A DNA stretch of 64,000 nt from Paracoccaceae bacterium (GCA_016744015.1 JADGFD010000009.1:1-64000); one strand, 5' to 3'; counted from the stretch's first letter, positions 16,334 to 26,667 are shown. Numbers and translations: made by a program. The notes: generated by a model not told the origin, from the sequence alone.

Positions 16334-17623
16334 ATGCATGATATCAAAGCCATCCGCCAAAACCCCGCAGCCTTTGACGCTGGCCTTGCCCGCCGTGGCC
16401 TCCCCGCGCAAGCGGCTGACATTCTGCAAATTGACGATGCCCGCCGCGCCGCCATTCATGCCGCTGAAACCGCCCTCGCCGAGCGTAACGCCGCCTCCAA
16501 GCAAGTAGGGGCCGCCAAAGCCAAGGGTGACGAGGGTGAGTTCGAGCGCCTGCGCGCCCTTGTCGGGGCCAAGAAGGCCGAGATCGCCGAGCTGGAGGAG
16601 CAGAGCAAAGCCGAAACCGCGCGGTTGAATGACATCCTGATGTCCCTGCCAAATATCCCCGCCGATGACATCCCCGATGGCGCTGATGAAGACGACAATG
16701 TCGAGGTGCGCCGCATCGGCAACCCCCGCAATTTCGCCTTCACCCCCAAAGAGCATTATGAGGTCCCCGCCGCGTCGGGTGGCCTCGATTTCGAAACCGC
16801 CGCCAAGCTCTCAGGTTCCCGCTTCGTAGTCCTCAAAGGCGCAATGAACCGCCTGCACCGCGCCCTTGGTCAGTTCATGCTCAACACCCACGTGGATGAA
16901 AACGGCTTTACCGAGGTTTGGACCCCTGTTCTGGTGCGTGATGAAGCCATGTATGGCTCCGGCCAGCTGCCAAAATTCGCCGAGGACAGCTACAAAACCG
17001 AAAACGGCTGGTGGCTCATCCCCACCGCAGAGGTAACACTGGTAAACTCCGAGGCGGGCAATATCATTGCCGAGGCCGACCTCCCCATTCGCCTCACCGC
17101 GCATAGCCAGTGCTTCCGCAGTGAGGCTGGCTCTGCGGGCCGCGACACCGCTGGCATGTTGCGCCAACACCAGTTCGAAAAGGTCGAAATGGTCGCCTTC
17201 ACCAAGCCCGAAGACAGCGCCGCCGAGCTGGAGCGCATGACCAAATGCGCCGAAGGCATCCTAACGGCCCTCGAAATCCCCTTCCGCACCGTGGTGCTCT
17301 GCACCGGAGATGTCGGCTTTGGCATGCGCAAAACCTACGACATTGAGGCCTGGCTCCCTGGCCAAAACACCTATCGCGAAATCTCCAGCTGCTCGGTGGC
17401 CGATGCCTTCCAGGCTCGCCGCATGAACACCCGCTACCGCCCCGATGGCGGCAAGCCCGACTTCGTCCACACCCTAAACGGCTCCGGCCTCGCCGTAGGC
17501 CGCACGCTGATTGCCGTGATTGAAAACAACCAGCAAGAAGATGGTAGCATCACCATCCCAGAGGTTTTGCGAGCGTATATGGGTGGGAAATTGCTAATTC
17601 AGGCTGATGGCACACTTGAGTGA
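16334..17623 (+). CDS. serS: Seryl-tRNA synthetase
   Basis: 429 residues. N-terminal tRNA-binding coiled coil (about 25-105) followed by the class II catalytic domain: motif 2 in [18 protein letters not shown] and motif 3 in [18 protein letters not shown]. Charges tRNA-Ser, and tRNA-Sec where present. Its TGA overlaps the GTG start of the following gene. Confidence 0.97.
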   Translation: MHDIKAIRQNPAAFDAGLARRGLPAQAADILQIDDARRAAIHAAETALAERNAASKQVGAAKAKGDEGEFERLRALVGAKKAEIAELEEQSKAETARLNDILMSLPNIPADDIPDGADEDDNVEVRRIGNPRNFAFTPKEHYEVPAASGGLDFETAAKLSGSRFVVLKGAMNRLHRALGQFMLNTHVDENGFTEVWTPVLVRDEAMYGSGQLPKFAEDSYKTENGWWLIPTAEVTLVNSEAGNIIAEADLPIRLTAHSQCFRSEAGSAGRDTAGMLRQHQFEKVEMVAFTKPEDSAAELERMTKCAEGILTALEIPFRTVVLCTGDVGFGMRKTYDIEAWLPGQNTYREISSCSVADAFQARRMNTRYRPDGGKPDFVHTLNGSGLAVGRTLIAVIENNQQEDGSITIPEVLRAYMGGKLLIQADGTLE

Positions 17624-18363
17624 GGGCTGACTCGGAAATTTTAGCAGACGCACTTCAGTTGCATGCCATGTGGAAGGCAGGCCAACTCGGCGGCGAAACC
17701 ATGCCCGAAGATGTTCATCCGGCATTGCCAAAAGACTCTTTGGAGCTGTTGCATTACCTGACGCTTGGAATGTGCCTAAATTATCAACGCAATTCTTACC
17801 GTCTCTGGGAAAGCTGCACCGCAACCTTTAACGACCCTGAAACGCGCTGGGTTTTCATCCCCGCCGAGGTGGCTCGCCGGGATAGCGCCAAACTGCAACA
17901 CGCCTTACTAAAATACAAAACCGCGCTTCAACCCAACAAACACCCCGAGAATTGGCGGCGTGTCTGCGGCGGTATAGTAAAGTTTGCGCAAGGCGAAATA
18001 CGGACTATTTTGCAACAAAACAATTACGACATTTCTAAAATTAGAAACTACATTCAAACCAATAAAAAGGATTTCCCCTACCTTGCAGGACCAAAAATCT
18101 GCAATTACTGGCTTTTTGTATTGTTACAATATACTTCGTTTCCGCTGACCAATCGTGAAAGCCTGACAATCGCGCCGGATACGCATATTTTGAATGCATC
18201 AACAAAGCTTGGCCTATTTTCTTCTGAATCCACTATTTCACAAACGAATTGCAGCGCTGCATGGGCGCGAGTTCTGGCCCCCTCCGGCTTAATGCCGATA
18301 GATATGCATACGCCGCTTTGGCTCTGGTCTCGCAACGGTCTTCCCCAAATTCATGCCAAGTAG
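17620..18363 (+). CDS. Uncharacterised protein, possible HhH-GPD-type DNA glycosylase fold
   Basis: 247 residues, starting with GTG inside the end of serS. I do not recognise the family. Residues 153-200 read [12 protein letters not shown], then [17 protein letters not shown]; this resembles the helix-hairpin-helix Lys and catalytic Asp region of HhH-GPD DNA glycosylases (LxGxGxK ... VDTHVxRxxxRLGL). Lys159 and Asp187 would be the catalytic candidates. A C-terminal [15 protein letters not shown] follows. There is no iron-sulfur cysteine cluster. Composition is more AT-rich than serS, which suggests acquisition. Could also be an unrelated fold. Confidence 0.5.
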   Translation: MRADSEILADALQLHAMWKAGQLGGETMPEDVHPALPKDSLELLHYLTLGMCLNYQRNSYRLWESCTATFNDPETRWVFIPAEVARRDSAKLQHALLKYKTALQPNKHPENWRRVCGGIVKFAQGEIRTILQQNNYDISKIRNYIQTNKKDFPYLAGPKICNYWLFVLLQYTSFPLTNRESLTIAPDTHILNASTKLGLFSSESTISQTNCSAAWARVLAPSGLMPIDMHTPLWLWSRNGLPQIHAK

Positions 18364-18459
18364 TTCGGCGGAGTTTGGAGTGCTCAGCAATCTCCAAAAC
18401 ATTTTCTGACACCATCTGTTAGGTCTGCCTAAACCTACCACCCAGCCAGTGTCTCGTCA

Positions 18460-18506
18460 GCCCCCCATCGAGGGGGGCGTTCCTCGAAGTTCCTCTCAAG
18501 AGGAAC
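18460..18506. repeat. Two adjacent hairpins between genes
   Basis: First hairpin: six C then six G around ATCGA (18461-18477). Second: GTTCCTC and GAGGAAC around TCAA (18489-18506). They lie in the 255-base gap before surE. No T-run follows, so a terminator role is doubtful; they may be repeat elements. Confidence 0.45.
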
Positions 18507-18618
18507 AGCCGCCCCAATCGTGGCATTTATGACTCACCCCCAAAATAACACGTGCCAGACTCTAGACCTCCCCCCACCGCCCCCCTAAAAAGAACCAAAT
18601 CATTCACGAGGGCTTCCC

Positions 18619-19410
18619 ATGCGCATCCTAATCACCAATGACGACGGCATCACTGCCCCGGGCCTCAAGGTCATGGAAGCCATCGCCCATGAAATCGCTG
18701 GCCCCAATGGCGAGGTCTGGACGGTCGCGCCTGCCGCCGAGCAATCCGGCGTCTCGCACTGTATTTCCTACATCCGCCCCATGCGGCTTGAGCAGCTTGG
18801 CGAGCGCCGCTTTGCCGTTGAAGGCTCCCCCGCTGATTGCGTGCTCGCGGGCCTGCACGATGTCCTTAAAGACACCCCGCCCGATCTCGTCCTCTCCGGC
18901 GTGAACCGTGGCCATAACGTCGCCGAAGATACGCTCTACTCCGGCACCATTGGTGCCGCGATGGAGGCGGCCATGCACGGCCACAAAGCCATCGCCTTAT
19001 CGCAGTATTATGGCAAATATAATCACGATCTGGATGACCCGTTTGACGCCGCCCGTGGCCATGCCTCCCCCCTTATCCGCCAGCTTCTTGGCGCGGCCCC
19101 ATGGCACGAAAAGGCCTATGCCACCTTCTACAATATCAACTTCCCACCTGTTGCGGCAACCAAAGTCAAGGGTGTGCGCACCACGCGGCAAGGCGCGCGC
19201 AGCGCCGCGGCTTTTGGGTTGGAGCCGCAGGTTGCCCATAATGGCCGCCGCTATCTTTGGCTCTCGCATAAAGCCGAAAACAAGAGCGCCGCTCAAGGCT
19301 CGGATGCCTATGAAGCCGCGCAGGGCTATGCCACCATCACAGCGCTGCACGCCGACCTCACATCAGAAACTTCGCTCAAATCTATTGCCTCATTGGAGGC
19401 TGACTTTTGA
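18619..19410 (+). CDS. surE: 5'/3'-nucleotidase SurE
   Basis: 263 residues. Metal-binding NDD at 7-9 ([15 protein letters not shown]), then AEQSGVSH and SGVNRGHN, all family signatures. Hydrolyses nucleoside monophosphates and is linked with stationary-phase survival. First gene of surE-pcm-nlpD, an order also known from enterobacteria. The stop overlaps pcm. Confidence 0.95.
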   Translation: MRILITNDDGITAPGLKVMEAIAHEIAGPNGEVWTVAPAAEQSGVSHCISYIRPMRLEQLGERRFAVEGSPADCVLAGLHDVLKDTPPDLVLSGVNRGHNVAEDTLYSGTIGAAMEAAMHGHKAIALSQYYGKYNHDLDDPFDAARGHASPLIRQLLGAAPWHEKAYATFYNINFPPVAATKVKGVRTTRQGARSAAAFGLEPQVAHNGRRYLWLSHKAENKSAAQGSDAYEAAQGYATITALHADLTSETSLKSIASLEADF

Positions 19411-20048
19411 ATACCGAAACCCAAATGCAGTTTATCCTTGGCCTGCGGAGCAAAGGCATCACTGATGCCCGCGTGCTCAAAGCCATGGAATCCATCCCGC
19501 GGGAGGCCTTTCTGGAAGGCACCTTCCAGCCCCGCGCCTATGCAGATACCCCCCTGCCGATCGACTGCGGCCAAACCATCAGCCAACCCTCGGTTGTGGC
19601 CCAAATGACCCAAGCGCTGGATATCACGCCGCGCTGCAAGGTGCTCGAAATCGGCACAGGTTCAGGTTATCAAGCCGCCATCCTCGCCAAGCTCACCCGT
19701 CGGGTTTATACCGTTGAGCGCCACCGCCCGCTGGCCCGCATCGCCGCCAAGCGCCTCGCCGCACTTGATCTTGGCAATGTCACCGTTATCACGGGTGATG
19801 GCTCCCTTGGCCTGCCCGAGCAATCTCCGTTTGACCGCATCCTGCTCACAGCCGCCTCTGAGGACCCGCCCGCACTCCTGCTCAAGCAGCTCCGCGTTGG
19901 CGGCATTATGGTTTTGCCCGTTGGTCAGTCGGATATGGTTCAAACATTGATTAAAATCGTTAAATCGGATAATGGGTTGGAGTATACAGAATTGGGCGAG
20001 GTGCGTTTTGTGCCTCTCCTTGAGGGAGTTGCGGAAGATATCGCATAG
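19407..20048 (+). CDS. pcm: Protein-L-isoaspartate O-methyltransferase
   Basis: 213 residues. Repairs isoaspartyl damage by SAM-dependent methylation. SAM motif I is [13 protein letters not shown] at 79-91, preceded by the family phrase [14 protein letters not shown]. The start is taken as TTG at 19407 because GGAGG lies at a suitable distance before it; the ATG at 19425 has no such site. The TTG overlaps the surE TGA. Confidence 0.93.
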   Translation: MNTETQMQFILGLRSKGITDARVLKAMESIPREAFLEGTFQPRAYADTPLPIDCGQTISQPSVVAQMTQALDITPRCKVLEIGTGSGYQAAILAKLTRRVYTVERHRPLARIAAKRLAALDLGNVTVITGDGSLGLPEQSPFDRILLTAASEDPPALLLKQLRVGGIMVLPVGQSDMVQTLIKIVKSDNGLEYTELGEVRFVPLLEGVAEDIA

Positions 20049-20112
20049 CCTCGCCGAGCAATAAAGCCGGATAACCGGCATATAAATCAAGCTTAAACAA
20101 GGGCTTAATGAT

Positions 20113-21192
20113 ATGGGCATTTTCAAATTCCTCAAAGCAGGCACGGCCATTTCTGTGCTTTCCCTCACCGCTGCCTGTGAAAATGGCATTGATCTCAGCC
20201 GCATCACTACGCCCTTCCAGCGTAATAATGATGCCATTCCGTCTATTGACCGACCAGCGGCAGACCGCCGAGGTGTTATCACTTACGAGAGCTACCAAGT
20301 GATCGTGGCGACTGAGGGTGACAGCATCGCCAGCATGGCCCGCCGCGTTGGCCTCTCGGCCGCGGAGCTTGCCAGCACCAATGGCCTGCCCGAAAGCTAC
20401 AGCCCCCGCAGTGGCGAAGTGCTTGTGCTGCCGCAAAATGTCGGTGGCTCCTTGGTTAGCTCCCCCTCCGGCTGGTCGGCTGATATCGCTGAAACCGCGA
20501 TTGAAAACGCCACACCAAGCAGCCAAGCACCTGCTGTTGGCTCCCCCACCGAGCCGCTTCGCCACCGCGTCGAGTCAGGCGAAACCGCCTTTGAGATCGC
20601 CCGCCAGTACAACGTGTCCGTTACCGCGCTCGCCTCATGGAATGGCCTTGGGCCAAACCTTGGCATTCGCGCTGGCCAGCAGCTTATCATCCCCGTAGCC
20701 GATACCGCCAACATCGCGGCCACCCCTGCCCCAGAGCCTGCCGCGCCAGCCCCGCGCGCACCTGAAGTTGCCACACCAGCACCAGCCCCCACGCCTGCTC
20801 CGGCGCCCCCAGCCCCCGCAGTAAATGCCAACGCCCCATTTGTGGCCCCCGTCAGCGGCAGCATTGCCCGCGGCTACCAGCCCACAGGGCGCAATAAAAA
20901 TGAGGGCCTAGATTATGCCACCGCCGCCAACGCCACCGTGCGCGCCGCAGGAGATGGCACCGTAGCGCTGGTTTCCGAAAGCCTCGGCGGCCTTGGCACT
21001 ATCGTCCTTATTCGTCATTCCAATGATCTAATGACCGTTTATGGCCGCGTTACGGATGTAACGGTCGCCAAAGGAGACACCGTATCCCAAGGGCAAACCA
21101 TCGGCAAAGTCGCCACCGCCGATGCGCCCATCATGCATTTTGAGGTCCGTGTTGGCACCGAAAGTGTTAACCCGACGCAATACATTCAATAA
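20113..21192 (+). CDS. NlpD-like lipoprotein: two LysM domains and degenerate M23 domain
   Basis: 359 residues. Lipobox LTAAC with Cys22; LysM domains at about 61-107 and 150-194; a Pro/Ala linker at 204-236; and an M23 peptidase-like domain at 242-357. The metal ligands are not conserved: the HxxxD motif reads N263-EGL-D267 and the HxH motif reads I340-M-H342, while GRV replaces the usual H in the YxH block. It should therefore act as an amidase activator (like NlpD/EnvC), not as an endopeptidase. Followed by a hairpin terminator. Confidence 0.88.
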   Translation: MGIFKFLKAGTAISVLSLTAACENGIDLSRITTPFQRNNDAIPSIDRPAADRRGVITYESYQVIVATEGDSIASMARRVGLSAAELASTNGLPESYSPRSGEVLVLPQNVGGSLVSSPSGWSADIAETAIENATPSSQAPAVGSPTEPLRHRVESGETAFEIARQYNVSVTALASWNGLGPNLGIRAGQQLIIPVADTANIAATPAPEPAAPAPRAPEVATPAPAPTPAPAPPAPAVNANAPFVAPVSGSIARGYQPTGRNKNEGLDYATAANATVRAAGDGTVALVSESLGGLGTIVLIRHSNDLMTVYGRVTDVTVAKGDTVSQGQTIGKVATADAPIMHFEVRVGTESVNPTQYIQ

Positions 21193-21198
21193 CTGATT

Positions 21199-21224
21199 GG
21201 CGGCGTATTATCACGCCGCCTTTA
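21199..21224 (+). terminator. Terminator after nlpD-like gene
   Basis: Perfect eight-base stem GGCGGCGT / ACGCCGCC around ATTATC, followed by TTTA. It starts seven bases after the stop codon. Confidence 0.7.
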
Positions 21225-21410
21225 CTCATTAAGCGCGCTCCAGACCGCATCATCCAACACCCGCTGCTCATCCTGCGTGATACAGCAGAAACAGGCCGTT
21301 TCCCGCCATAGCTGGCAAGCGGAGATAATCCTCAGCCGAAATTTGCCAATCTCCCCAGGCCGCAAAGGCCCCATCAATATTGCAAATGCGATCCCGATAA
21401 GCTTTTTCAT
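21222..21410 (-). CDS. Small Cys-rich exported protein (candidate)
   Basis: 62 residues: MKKLIGIAFAILMG forms a basic plus hydrophobic start like a signal sequence, and the mature part has SACQLW, TACFCC and a C-terminus VLDDAVWSALNE. The four cysteines and amphipathic end look constrained, but I recognise no family. GGGGAC lies nine bases before the ATG. It lies immediately behind the membrane-protein gene on the same strand. Confidence 0.4.
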   Translation of the reverse strand: MKKLIGIAFAILMGPLRPGEIGKFRLRIISACQLWRETACFCCITQDEQRVLDDAVWSALNE

Positions 21411-21472
21411 ATCCGTCCCCCTATCGGCCTTGGACCGAATTGAAGGCTTCAAATCAGACCACGCTCGCCAGC

Positions 21473-22312
21473 CTATCTGTAAACCACGCCCCGCTCCCGT
21501 TCAGATATTCCAAAAGCCCGCTTGCCCCACTCTGTAGGATGCCCCTTAAGCGCCAAGCGCACTTCAGCCAGCAAAAAGGCCTTGGTTACAATCACCGCCG
21601 TGATGAGGTTAAACAAAATGACAATGAGTTGTGTGGCAACGCTCAGCAATAAAATGATCATTATCGCGTCATTTGCACTATCCTCAAACATAGCAAAAAT
21701 GCTCGCCGCACTTGGCCCGCCGTCCTGAAACAGAGAAAAATACACCACCGCGATAAAAGCCGCCAAAGCCAGCGTGGGCAACACGATCAGCCTCGACAGG
21801 CTATAAAAAAACGTTTCCCGCCCGCGCGAAACCATCATCATGCCGTCACCCCCCACAGCTGTGGCCACAAGGCTGGTGCCAAAAAAGGACATAAGAACAT
21901 AGTAAAGCCCCATCACGCCTACAAATAGGATTATGCCCATGGTCAGGGGCTCAAACGGTAAGGTTTCGCTCAAAATCAAAAAAATCACAGCAATCAGCGC
22001 AGCCAAAGAGGGAATGCCCGTCACCATCAGATATTGCCAAAAATAGGTTTTGGATTGCGGCGTAATAGCAAAGGCCTCCCCCGGAGAAATCACCTCCCCA
22101 TTAAGGATCGTCTTATGCGCCACCATAAAGCTAACCGCCCCAAGATACACCGTTACCACAAATCCAAAAATCCCCATAAACGGAATTATCCCCTGCGCAA
22201 CCCCAAACACCGTGTTGAGAAAAGCAATGATGATATAGGTCACTAGGTTTTGCCCAAATACCTGTAGCACCAGCCCGTAAATCATCCGGCCATTTATCTT
22301 TTGATAATCCAT
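21473..22312 (-). CDS. Multi-pass membrane protein of unknown function
   Basis: 279 residues with about six hydrophobic segments (for example LVTYIIIAFLNTVFGVAQG and LTMGIILFVGVMGLYYVLM). The C-terminus is polar (GKRAFGISERERGVV). No motif I can assign; it is reminiscent of bacterial families with a glycerophosphodiesterase-type membrane domain, but this is weak. It follows polA after nine bases and is probably co-transcribed with it. Confidence 0.6.
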   Translation of the reverse strand: MDYQKINGRMIYGLVLQVFGQNLVTYIIIAFLNTVFGVAQGIIPFMGIFGFVVTVYLGAVSFMVAHKTILNGEVISPGEAFAITPQSKTYFWQYLMVTGIPSLAALIAVIFLILSETLPFEPLTMGIILFVGVMGLYYVLMSFFGTSLVATAVGGDGMMMVSRGRETFFYSLSRLIVLPTLALAAFIAVVYFSLFQDGGPSAASIFAMFEDSANDAIMIILLLSVATQLIVILFNLITAVIVTKAFLLAEVRLALKGHPTEWGKRAFGISERERGVVYR

Positions 22313-22321
22313 TTATACCCC

Positions 22322-25138
22322 TTAATGCGCTTCGGCCCAACTATGCCCTACGCCTGCATCTACCACCAGCGGCACGTCAATCTTCACCGCAGGCTCGGCG
22401 GCATTTTCCATAATGCTCCGCACAACTGCAATAGTATCCTCTATAGCTGAACTTTCAACCTCGAATATCAATTCATCATGCACCTGTAGCAGCATTTTCG
22501 CGGGCAGCCCCGCTATCGCCTCTGGCATCCGCACCATCGCCCGCCGGATAATATCCGCCGCGGTGCCCTGAATAGGCGCATTAATCGCGGCTCGTTTGGC
22601 AAAGCCCGCATGTGGCCCTTTGGCGCTAATATTCGGCGTGTGTATCCGCCGCCCAAACAGCGTTTCCACATAGCCCTTTTCCTTGGCCCCCGCCACGGTG
22701 GCGTCCATATAGGCGCGAATGCCGGGAAAGCGCTCAAAATAGCGGTCAATAAACCCCTGCGCTTCCTTGCGTGAAATCCGCAAATTCCGCGCCAGCCCAA
22801 AGCCCGAAATCCCGTAGATCACCCCAAAGTTAATCCCCTTGGCCTGCCGCCGTATCTCCGGCGTCATCTCGTCCATTGGCACGTCAAACATCTCGCTCGC
22901 CGTCATCGCATGAATATCATGCCCATCCAAAAACGCCTGCTTCAGGCTGTCAATTTCCGCAATATGCGCCAATATCCGCAGCTCGATCTGGCTATAGTCG
23001 AGGCTCACCAGCGTGCAGCCCTCTGCCGCCCCAAAAGCCTCGCGTATCCGCCGCCCTGCTTCGGTGCGTACCGGAATATTTTGCAGGTTCGGGTCCGTCG
23101 ACGCCAGCCTTCCAGTGGTGGCACCCGATATCACATAGCTCGTATGCACCCGCCCCGTTTCAGGGTGAATATGCGCCTGCAAAGCATCGGTATAGGTGCT
23201 TTTCAGCTTCGCGATCCCGCGCCATTCCAGCACTTTCTCAGGCAGTTCATGCCCCTCGGCAGTGAGGTCTTCCAATATGTCGGCCCCCGTGGCATAGGCC
23301 CCCGTTTTACCCTTTTTGCCGCCCTCAAGCCCCATTTCGTCAAACAAAATCTCGCCAAGCTGCTTGGGAGAGGCCACATTAAATTCCCGTCCCGCCAGCG
23401 CTTTTATCTCGCTCTCCAGCCCCGCCATATCCTGCGCAAAGCTGTTAGACATCGCCGCCAGCTGCCCACGGTCCACCTTAATTCCGTGCATTTCCATCTC
23501 GGCCAGCACCGGCACCAAGGGCCGCTCCAACGTGTGGTAAACCGTGCTCATGCCCTCGGCCACCAGCCGCGGCTTAAACACTTGCCACAGCCGCAGCGTA
23601 ATATCTGCATCCTCCGCGGCATAAGGCGAAGCCTCGGAAATCGCCACCTTATCAAAGGTAATCGCCGCTTTCCCCGTGCCAATCAACCCTTTGATTGGAA
23701 TAGGTTTATGCCCCAAATACCTGTCCGAAAGCTCGTCCATCCCATGCCGATGCACGCCGCCGTTCAGCGCATAGCTCATCAGCATCGTGTCCTCAATCGG
23801 CCCCACGGCAACACCCTGCCGCGCCATAATCTTCATGTCATATTTCATATTCTGGCCGATTTTCACGATGCTCGCATCCTCCAGCATCGGCTTTAATATC
23901 GCCAGCGCCTCGGCAAAATCCATCTGCCCCTCAGCCCGCTCCGCACTGCCAAAAAGGTCGCCCTCGCCGCTCACATGCATGAGCGGCACATAGCACGCAC
24001 TGCCCGGCTCCACGCTCAGCGAAACCCCCACAAGCCCCACGCGCATTTCATCCAGCCCCGTGGTTTCCGTATCAAACGCCACCCAGCCGCGCACGTAAAT
24101 TTTTTCCAGCCACGCCCTCAGGGACTCCGCCGTGGAAACGGTCTCATATTTTGCATGATCAAACGCAATCGCCCCCGCGCTCACGTCCAACGTTGGCACC
24201 GCGTGCGCCTCGGGTTCAGCCTCTTTAATCGCCGGTGCCTCCGCCCCAAGCTTGGCCGCAACGCGGCTCGTCAGCGTCCTAAACTCCATTTCGGCGAGGA
24301 ATGGCAACAGCGCGTCAGCCTCCGGCTCCCGCAGCTCAAACTCCTCAATCGGCTCGTCCATCTCCACATCTCGCCGCAGCAATACCAACTCACGGCTTGT
24401 GCGGATTTGTTCAGCCTTCTCAATCAACGTCTGCCGCCGTTTAGGCTGCTTAACCTCCTCGGCCCGCGCCAAAAGCGCATCCAAGTCCCCGTATTCATTA
24501 ATTAAAAGCGCCGCTGTCTTAACCCCGATCCCCGGAGCCCCCGGGACATTATCCACAGAATCCCCCGCCAAAGCCTGCACGTCCACCACACGGTCCGGCC
24601 CCACGCCGAACTTCTCCTCAACCTCGTCAATGCCAATCCGCCGGTTCTTCATCGGGTCCAGCATTTCCACGCCGCCGCCCACCAGCTGCATCAGGTCTTT
24701 GTCCGAGCTAATAATCGTCACCCGCCCGCCAGCATCCCGCGCCTGCACCGCGTAAGTGGCAATAATATCGTCGGCCTCAAAACCTTCCATCTCGATGCAA
24801 GGCAGGTTAAACGCCCGCGTGGCATCGCGAATAATCGAAAATTGCGGCACGAGATCCTCAGGCGCAGGCGGTCGGTTGGCCTTATAGGCCGGATAAATTC
24901 CACTGCGAAAGGTCTTACCTTTGGCGTCAAAAATCACGGCAACATGCGTCGGCGCATCATGCCCCGCGTTATCTTCCACCTGCTTATAAAGCATATTGCA
25001 AAAGCCAGCCACGGCCCCAATCGGCAGCCCGTCAGATTTGCGCGTCAGCGGTGGCAACGCATGAAAAGCCCGAAAGATAAACCCCGAGCCATCTATCAAT
25101 TGCAGATGGTGCCCCTTGCCAAATTTCTCAACGCTCAT
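22322..25138 (-). CDS. polA: DNA polymerase I
   Basis: 938 residues with all three domains. The 5'-3' exonuclease (1-290) starts LQLIDGSGFIFRAFHALPP. The 3'-5' exonuclease is likely active: FDTETTGLD, GQNMKYDMKI and AAEDADITLRLW keep the acidic ligands. Polymerase motifs: DYSQIELRILAHIA (A), RRQAKGINFGVIYGISGFGL (B) and QVHDELIFEV (C). The start at 25138 is preceded by a G-rich site; an earlier in-frame start is not. Confidence 0.97.
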   Translation of the reverse strand: MSVEKFGKGHHLQLIDGSGFIFRAFHALPPLTRKSDGLPIGAVAGFCNMLYKQVEDNAGHDAPTHVAVIFDAKGKTFRSGIYPAYKANRPPAPEDLVPQFSIIRDATRAFNLPCIEMEGFEADDIIATYAVQARDAGGRVTIISSDKDLMQLVGGGVEMLDPMKNRRIGIDEVEEKFGVGPDRVVDVQALAGDSVDNVPGAPGIGVKTAALLINEYGDLDALLARAEEVKQPKRRQTLIEKAEQIRTSRELVLLRRDVEMDEPIEEFELREPEADALLPFLAEMEFRTLTSRVAAKLGAEAPAIKEAEPEAHAVPTLDVSAGAIAFDHAKYETVSTAESLRAWLEKIYVRGWVAFDTETTGLDEMRVGLVGVSLSVEPGSACYVPLMHVSGEGDLFGSAERAEGQMDFAEALAILKPMLEDASIVKIGQNMKYDMKIMARQGVAVGPIEDTMLMSYALNGGVHRHGMDELSDRYLGHKPIPIKGLIGTGKAAITFDKVAISEASPYAAEDADITLRLWQVFKPRLVAEGMSTVYHTLERPLVPVLAEMEMHGIKVDRGQLAAMSNSFAQDMAGLESEIKALAGREFNVASPKQLGEILFDEMGLEGGKKGKTGAYATGADILEDLTAEGHELPEKVLEWRGIAKLKSTYTDALQAHIHPETGRVHTSYVISGATTGRLASTDPNLQNIPVRTEAGRRIREAFGAAEGCTLVSLDYSQIELRILAHIAEIDSLKQAFLDGHDIHAMTASEMFDVPMDEMTPEIRRQAKGINFGVIYGISGFGLARNLRISRKEAQGFIDRYFERFPGIRAYMDATVAGAKEKGYVETLFGRRIHTPNISAKGPHAGFAKRAAINAPIQGTAADIIRRAMVRMPEAIAGLPAKMLLQVHDELIFEVESSAIEDTIAVVRSIMENAAEPAVKIDVPLVVDAGVGHSWAEAH

Positions 25139-25206
25139 ATTCGCCCCCTGTTTTAGGAGACTTTCGCACAAATGAGCCGCGCCGCCAACGGGGAAAGCCG
25201 CCCGCG

Positions 25207-25365
25207 CTAGTCTTTCTTCAGCTCAAAGCGCTTGTCGCAATAGCCGCATTCCACAAAGCCAACAGCCTCATCAATGGTCATCCAGACCTTGGGGTGCTCT
25301 CCACCGCCATCACAGCTCACGCTGGTTTTCTCCACAATCTCAACTTCCGGCGCTTCAATAGTCAT
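25207..25365 (-). CDS. Zinc-finger protein of the NDUFS6 type
   Basis: 52 residues, MTIEAPEVEIVEKTSV at the start. Zinc ligands Cys18 and His24 in CDGGGEHPKV, and Cys40/Cys43 in ECGYCDKRF. This is the bacterial relative of mitochondrial complex I subunit NDUFS6, frequent in alphaproteobacteria. The role in bacteria is inferred from the mitochondrial homologue. It lies upstream of polA on the same strand. Confidence 0.85.
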   Translation of the reverse strand: MTIEAPEVEIVEKTSVSCDGGGEHPKVWMTIDEAVGFVECGYCDKRFELKKD

Positions 25366-25489
25366 GGCTCATCCTTTGCTTTCCTCATAGTTTGCCACGT
25401 TCCCGCTTGCCCCTCAAGGGCCGAAACTTGACCGGATGACAGTTTTCGCTACCCTAGCGCCATAATCATAATAATTTGGGAGCAAGCAC

Positions 25490-25855
25490 ATGAAACTCGG
25501 CGCATTTTCCATCAGCCTCACGGTAAAAGACCTCGCAGCCTCTAAGGCTTTCTATGAAAAGCTCGGCTTTGAAACCACAGGCAAGGTTGAAGACAACTGG
25601 CTGATTATGAAAAACGACCACATAATTGTGGGGCTTTTCCACGGCATGTTTGATAAAAACATGCTCACCTTTAATCCCGGCTGGGACCAAAACGCCAACA
25701 CGTTGAGCGACTATGAGGACATCCGCGATATTCAGAAAAAACTCTTGGCAGAAGGTCTTGAGTTACTCACCACAGCCGAAGATGGCACTGGCCCCGCGAG
25801 CATCATCCTAGAAGACCCAGACGGCAACCCCATTTTAATGGATCAGCATGTTTAA
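25490..25855 (+). CDS. VOC-family (glyoxalase-like) protein
   Basis: 121 residues, one VOC unit pair: [22 protein letters not shown] at the start (split as [13 protein letters not shown] and KAFYEKLGF) and [15 protein letters not shown] at the end. Similar proteins include antibiotic-resistance and dioxygenase-like members, and the substrate cannot be told. GGGAGC precedes the ATG. It overlaps the next, broken gene by eight bases. Confidence 0.8.
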   Translation: MKLGAFSISLTVKDLAASKAFYEKLGFETTGKVEDNWLIMKNDHIIVGLFHGMFDKNMLTFNPGWDQNANTLSDYEDIRDIQKKLLAEGLELLTTAEDGTGPASIILEDPDGNPILMDQHV

Positions 25856-26616
25856 ACTTCTCACAGCCACATTTCTTAGCTTCGTCAGCCTCGCCTCGGC
25901 GCAAACCTTTGGCATTGCCATCACCGAATCCAGCACAATTGATTATGAATCGGATGTAAACCAAGCCATTGAAGCCGGAGCCACCGCCACCTCGCTCACC
26001 CTGTTTTGGGATGAAGCCATGAAGGACGGCCGCTACGCCCCCGATTTTGACTGGCCCCGCATCGTCAACAGCTATTTCCCCAGCAAAAACTTAGGCCTCG
26101 TTCTCTCACTCGCGGTGATAGATACCGATCTTGTCGCCATTTCCATTGGTAATGAGGTCGATGGCGTGTTCACCACCACCCAAGACTGGGAGGAATTTGC
26201 CAGTTTCTTCAAAGCCGCCTCTGGTACAATATTCATCAATTATTACCGCCTGGTTTCCAGCTTTCATGTCCTCCCTCCGGAGGACATCAGCCCCAGCTTG
26301 ATGGCATGATAGCCATGGCCGCCGGCAAGCCCGTGTTCCTCACCGAAACCGGCTATCCCTCTGGCGGTTGCGGATCTTCTGAAGCATTGCAAACACAGTA
26401 TTTCCAAGAACGATTGAGTGCGCTGGATACGCGACAATCCAGAATCCCGTTCACGATGCTGGTGTGGCTGCATGACCGCCCCGCCGCTGAGCTTGCCTAT
26501 TACAATCAGCATTACGGCGTCTCAAACTCATGTTTTAGCAGGTATCTTGGCACGCAGGGCTGCGAGGCCATGCAGGCGAAGACAAGCCGGCACTTGCTTG
26601 GTTTTCCCTGCACTAA
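25848..26616 (+). pseudogene. Broken glycosidase-like exported protein
   Basis: Begins with a signal peptide (FLSFVSLASAQTFG) and keeps blocks DLVAISIGNEVDGV, then KPVFLTETGYPSGGCGSS and PFTMLVWLHD, typical of a TIM-barrel glycosidase-like family with catalytic Glu in GNE and TETG. The first frame stops at 26307-26309, and near 26290 the reading shifts to a second frame. Near 26560 a further shift leads to GEDKPALAWFSLH and a stop at 26614-26616. The spacing VIDT-DLVAIS and FKAAS-GTIF suggests two internal deletions. No longer functional. Confidence 0.65.
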
Positions 26617-26667
26617 ACCTACACGCACCTCCCCTTAACATACTGATATATAAAATAAGTTTCAGAT

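Noticed and set aside
20397-20864. Minus-strand open frame of 155 codons inside the nlpD-like gene
   Set aside because: Shadow frame caused by the Pro/Ala-rich linker; Gly/Ala/Ser-rich translation without motifs.
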